Shown piece by piece: positions 60,571-64,000 of a stretch of 64,000 nucleotides of DNA. The position numbers were made by a program, and so were the translations under genes. Position 1 is the stretch's first letter. Each line of letters starts with the position of its first letter. Source of the stretch: Planococcus citri. Taxonomy: Eukaryota > Arthropoda > Insecta > Hemiptera > Pseudococcidae. Below the pieces are notes generated by a model. It was not told where the DNA came from. It saw only the letters and a list, made by a program, of their open reading frames with translations, and ran no database searches. The stretch spans positions 14,508,001 to 14,572,000 of the forward strand of contig NC_088681.1 of the NCBI RefSeq assembly GCF_950023065.1, given 5' to 3'.

Positions 60571-60998
60571 TGAGGGGGTCAACAATTGGGGTCAAATGTG
60601 GTTATTCCCACCTCAAATGGGGTGGGGATGACTTAGGAAGCTGAAATTTGAATATGTTGATTACAATGGAAGTACTGACCAATGGTATGATTTTGGACTT
60701 ATTTCGTCCATTTGGCGCCCATTTTATGCTCCACTAAAAAAATGACTTTTCTGTAATTTCCAACTTTGACCCTTCAAACTGCGGGTGTCAATTCTAGATC
60801 CTAAAACAACCCTATTCCCTAAGTTTGAATTGATTTGATCAATTAGAGCAGGTTCCAGGTCATAAAATGTAAAAATCTTGAGCGAGCTGAAAGTGCTGAA
60901 ACTTATAAATAAATACCTATATAAATACACTGTACCTAGTACCTTGTGGTGCCCGGGTCTTTTATGGTAATTGTGGTGCCCGCATACATAGAAGATCA

Positions 60999-61989
60999 CA
61001 TATATATGTTACCATTAAAGTATTTATGCCAGTTAATGTATGAAATAACTAGTTATTTCATACATTAACGAAAAAGTGTGAAATCAAATTTTCTTCTACA
61101 CTTTACCTAGTTATTTCATACATACACGAGGTGTGTTTAGTTGAAGTGTGAATTCAATGAATGAACTGCGATAAAGTAAGAAATTAAGATTAATTCAAAG
61201 CTACAGCATATATGAAGGGTCAATCCACTTCAATTCGACCAAGAAATGGTAAGGGTTGGCGATCATTTTTAAATTTTTCCAGTGGAAAGACTTTCCAAAG
61301 GGATGATCAATGGCGCAAATCGCAGCCCTCTAGCCCTTATAGTTTTCAGTGAACTTGAAATATCATCCATTTCAACAGTAGATAACTCCATAACCGCGAT
61401 ACCTACCAAAATGGAACTTTTTCCCATAGTTAGGGCTTTGAAAGGCTTTTTTGGTGATATCATAAAAATAAGTGTTGCCCTTTTTTTTTGTATGAAAAAT
61501 CAGCTCGAAAAGTTTCAAAACGTAGTTTTCATATCATTCCAACTCTCAAAAATGCTGAAAAAAATATATTATGAACAACTTTTCATGCTAAGCAACATAC
61601 TAAAAAATTGGGATGGCATTATGTCGTAAAGTCGATTTTAAAAAATTGAAAGTTTGCGAAAAATGTGATTTTTTTAATTAGAACATGAAAAAAAGTGTTG
61701 ACTGGTGAAGTTGACCCACTTGACTCCCTATTTTTACGTATCCGTTGAAAAAGTTGAAAAACCCCTTCACTTGATGAAAAACTCACCACAAAAATATTTT
61801 CAACAGCTCATTTCATGATTTAACTGATCACACATAGCTATTTCATGGAATAACTAGATTATTCATACATTACCTAGGTAAACTGTGAACAATTTACTAG
61901 CATTAAACACTTTTTCGTTAATGTATGAAATAACTAGTTATTTCATACATTACCTGGAGTAAATACTTTAACGGTAACATATATATATG
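60999..61989. mobile_element. Foldback with palindromes inside each arm
   Basis: Ends CATATATATGTTACC and GGTAACATATATATATG. Just inside each end is the palindrome ATGTATGAAATAACTAGTTA (continuing TTTCATACAT): 36 bases and perfect at 61033-61068, and again near 61919-61953. Partial copies occur at about 61108 and 61845-61885. Nested in the 3.8-kb element. Confidence 0.8.
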
Positions 61990-62070
61990 TAGGCCTATGA
62001 TAAAGGTGTTTTGGTGCAGTTTGGATTTTTCATCATAGTTAGTCATAGTGGTGCCCAATACATAAACTTG

Positions 62071-62982
62071 GTAGGGTAAATGTGCCTAAGTTTGCGCGCT
62101 TCCTAAGATTGCGCAGTAGCGATTTCTCAGAACCAGTGAGAGTTACAACATTGATACCGTCTTTACTTGAAAGAAGAATCAAAATGACCATACTTCACGT
62201 TTTTTGGTGATGGTAGCACCAAGTGTCGCGAAATGGCAAGCGAAAAACTTTTTTTTCAAATTTTTTTATAACTTTTCCAATAAAAGTCGCACGTGAAAAT
62301 TTTTATGGAAATGGGAGTAGAAATCTAAATAAGCTATTTTTAGATTCGCCATTGTCTGTGGATTATAACAAGCACATATTTCAAGTACTTCCTGCTTTAA
62401 TTAGGTTTCAATTTTTCAATTTTTTAAAAAAACACCCCTGTGCCTAAGATTGCGATTTTTATTTTTTGCTACTTTTCTAAGACTAATAATGATACTTTTC
62501 AAAATTATCATTAAGAATCCAATTTATTTGAATGAAATGACACCTTATACACGTATATCAAGTTTACTCCTTGTCAAAAGCTAGGGAGAAATGGGGGTAA
62601 TGCTGGAAATACCAGATATGAGCGCATTTCCAGTGTGGTTCACTCAGAAGTTTCAAATGCACGTTCGTGTGAGACATTTTGTTTGCTTTCATCATTAATT
62701 AAACAATATTGACGAATTTCTATGTTTTTCACTGGTGCACAATCTTGAGAAGGTGAATGCGCAATCTTAGGAAGACATATGCCTAAGTTTGCGCATTTGA
62801 CTTTTTTTGGTTTTTGGTCAAAATATCAAAAACTAAATCGATTAAAAATTTTATTTCTGGGGCAAATCATAGCCAAATGTTTGAGGAACCTTCTGTACAA
62901 ATTTCAATATTCTAGCTGCTTTTCATAAAAAGTAGTGGCTGTTTGAAAATTAGGTGCGCAAACTTAGGCACATTTACCCTAC
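62071..62982. mobile_element. Foldback/MITE with GCGCAAACTTAGGCAC ends
   Basis: TAGGGTAAATGTGCCTAAGT at the left and the exact complement ACTTAGGCACATTTACCCTA at the right. TA at the outermost positions could be the target duplication. The motif TGCCTAAGWTTGCGC recurs internally (62110, 62440, 62745, 62780). 912 bases, nested in the 3.8-kb element. Confidence 0.85.
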
Positions 62983-63345
62983 TAGTGGTGCCCGCCTGAA
63001 AAAATTTTTTCACCTTGGAGTGCATTTCACTTGATTCTGCATTGTTTTATATAAAAAGACCTTGTGGATGGTGCCCGATTTGGGTACAAGCCCAAAACTG
63101 GGCACCACAATGACTACGTATACTTAAAATGGGTACCACAATAATGACTAAGTTTAAATCTTATAAAAACTGACACCCGGGAATCGTCTAGTTTGAGCTC
63201 AAAACAGAGAGAACTATCAAAATTTTTGACCCCCGACCTTTTTATTCAAAGTTGGGCCTACTGCAATAGCCATCATTTTTTACAAAAATTTGGCTAAAAA
63301 CATCAAATCACCACAAGGACCCATATGGCGAAACGCCTCTCATAT

Positions 63346-64000
63346 TTCTTCAATTAAGCATACTACAATACTACATATCGTCGCCTTAGTTGCAAAAACT
63401 TGTATCTCCAACTCTGAGATCACACCTTGTGTAAACCGTTCTTTTTGCACTGTAGCGCTCCCTGTTGGACTTAAACGCTCAACTAAAAAGTAAATAAGAG
63501 AGGGTGGTTCCCCTCTGTTACCTATCTTTTAGTTGAGCATTAAAGTCCAATAGGGAGCGCTACAGTGCAAAAAGAACGGTTTACACAAGGTGTGATCTCA
63601 GAGTTGGAGATATGAGTTTTTGCAACTAAGGCGACGATATTTGTTCATTTACTTCAATTTTCCTCAGGATTTCAAACAACTTCTTCCTTTGTACTGGATC
63701 ATACACCTTCTCCTCCAGATCAACAAAGCACATGTGGGTCTCTAGGTTATATTCTTGTTTCTTCTCCATCAGCAGCTTTGTTGCATATACCCCATCTATG
63801 CATGATCTTCCCTTTTAAAATCCTCAGTCTCCTTTTTTGAAAATGGGCATTACAATTGCAGTATGGAAGTCTTTGGGTATGGTCGCACCTGATAGTATTT
63901 TATTGTAGAAAGCTAGTAGTCTCTTCTTAACAGTTAATGTGGCGTTCTTGAATAAGTCTGTTGGTAATTCATCACTGCCTGGGGCTTTTCCATTTCTGGA
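63346..64000 (-). pseudogene. Family 2 reverse transcriptase, 5' side, with internal deletion; runs off the window
   Basis: Right to left: KAPGSDELPTDLFKNAT (about 63990-63940), IVMPIFKKGD (about 63860-63830), then directly KGRSCIDGVYATKLLMEKKQ (63815-63760), THMCFVDLE and KLFEILRKIEVNEQ (to 63645), and CLIEEI (63350). The junction after FKKGD removes the NYRGISL block found at 34982-35300, so an internal deletion is present. A MITE at 63375-63640 splits it again. Confidence 0.88.
63375..63640. mobile_element. 266-base hairpin MITE
   Basis: ATATCGTCGCCTTAGTTGCA at 63375 and its complement ending at 63640. Arms pair nearly perfectly over about 115 bases each (GAGATCACACCTTGTGTAAA, AGCGCTCCCT). 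Comparison with 32615-32640 gives the empty site. A short CATACTAC/AATACTAC duplication precedes the left end, so the target duplication is unclear. Confidence 0.88.

Larger units (their letters stand above)
59529..63341. mobile_element. 3.8-kb foldback-type element with ATAT duplication
   Basis: Ends GAGAGACGTTTTGTGATAAG and, inverted, GAGAGGCGTTTCGCCATATG, both followed within a few bases by CCTTGTGGTGAT. ATAT flanks both sides (59525-59528, 63342-63345). The family 2 copy at 32590-32615 shows the empty site with a single ATAT. CCTTGTGGTG and GTGGTGCCC motifs recur internally (59715, 60950, 60970, 62050, 62985, 63070) and inverted (GGCACCAC at 63095). It hosts two more elements. No transposase frame is visible. 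Confidence 0.88.

Overview
The window is eukaryotic nuclear DNA. It is AT-rich, has no operons or ribosome binding sites, and has almost no long open reading frames. Its repeats are jockey-like and other non-LTR retrotransposons, LTR elements, tRNA-derived SINEs and foldback DNA elements. The frequent short CTACCTAC/TAGGTACC tracts and apparent introns of about 75-100 bases suggest an arthropod, probably an insect such as a hemipteran or lepidopteran. I cannot name the species. No conserved cellular gene can be recognised with confidence, and most open frames lie in repeats or occur by chance.

Layout. 1-1432 is a large, nearly perfect hairpin element. 1434-3250 is a GGTAAATT minisatellite. 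3251-10340 is mostly unique DNA holding a foldback at 6360-7186. 10340-15800 is a decayed jockey-like retrotransposon, split by about 3.6 kb of nested material (foldback clusters, an opposite-orientation GGTAAATT-type minisatellite and a tRNA-like SINE piece) and by a 337-base MITE. 17401-20793 is a complete, young, non-autonomous LTR retrotransposon on the minus strand. It has identical 449-base LTRs, a 5-base target duplication, a primer-binding site and a polypurine tract.

21965-24345 is a 34-base TTCGCGAA minisatellite with two insertions; inverted blocks of it recur at 26226-26565 and 46851-47770. 26998-27952 and 48161-49022 are solo LTRs. 31640-36205 is a minus-strand non-LTR retrotransposon of a second family, broken by two foldbacks. 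40888-41330 is a possibly dimeric SINE with a 14-base duplication. 42721-43548 is a Tc1/mariner-like MITE.

49816-58000 is the most gene-like part. It has a probable signal-peptide exon (49816-49924) followed by weaker candidate exons. 59345-64000 is another copy of the second retrotransposon, carrying a 3.8-kb foldback that holds two further elements, plus a 266-base MITE.

The elements form nests whose order can be read from empty sites. Many of the foldbacks carry their own repeated 9-16-base motif in both orientations near the ends, as expected of transposase-binding arrays in non-autonomous DNA transposons. No transposase gene is visible in the window.
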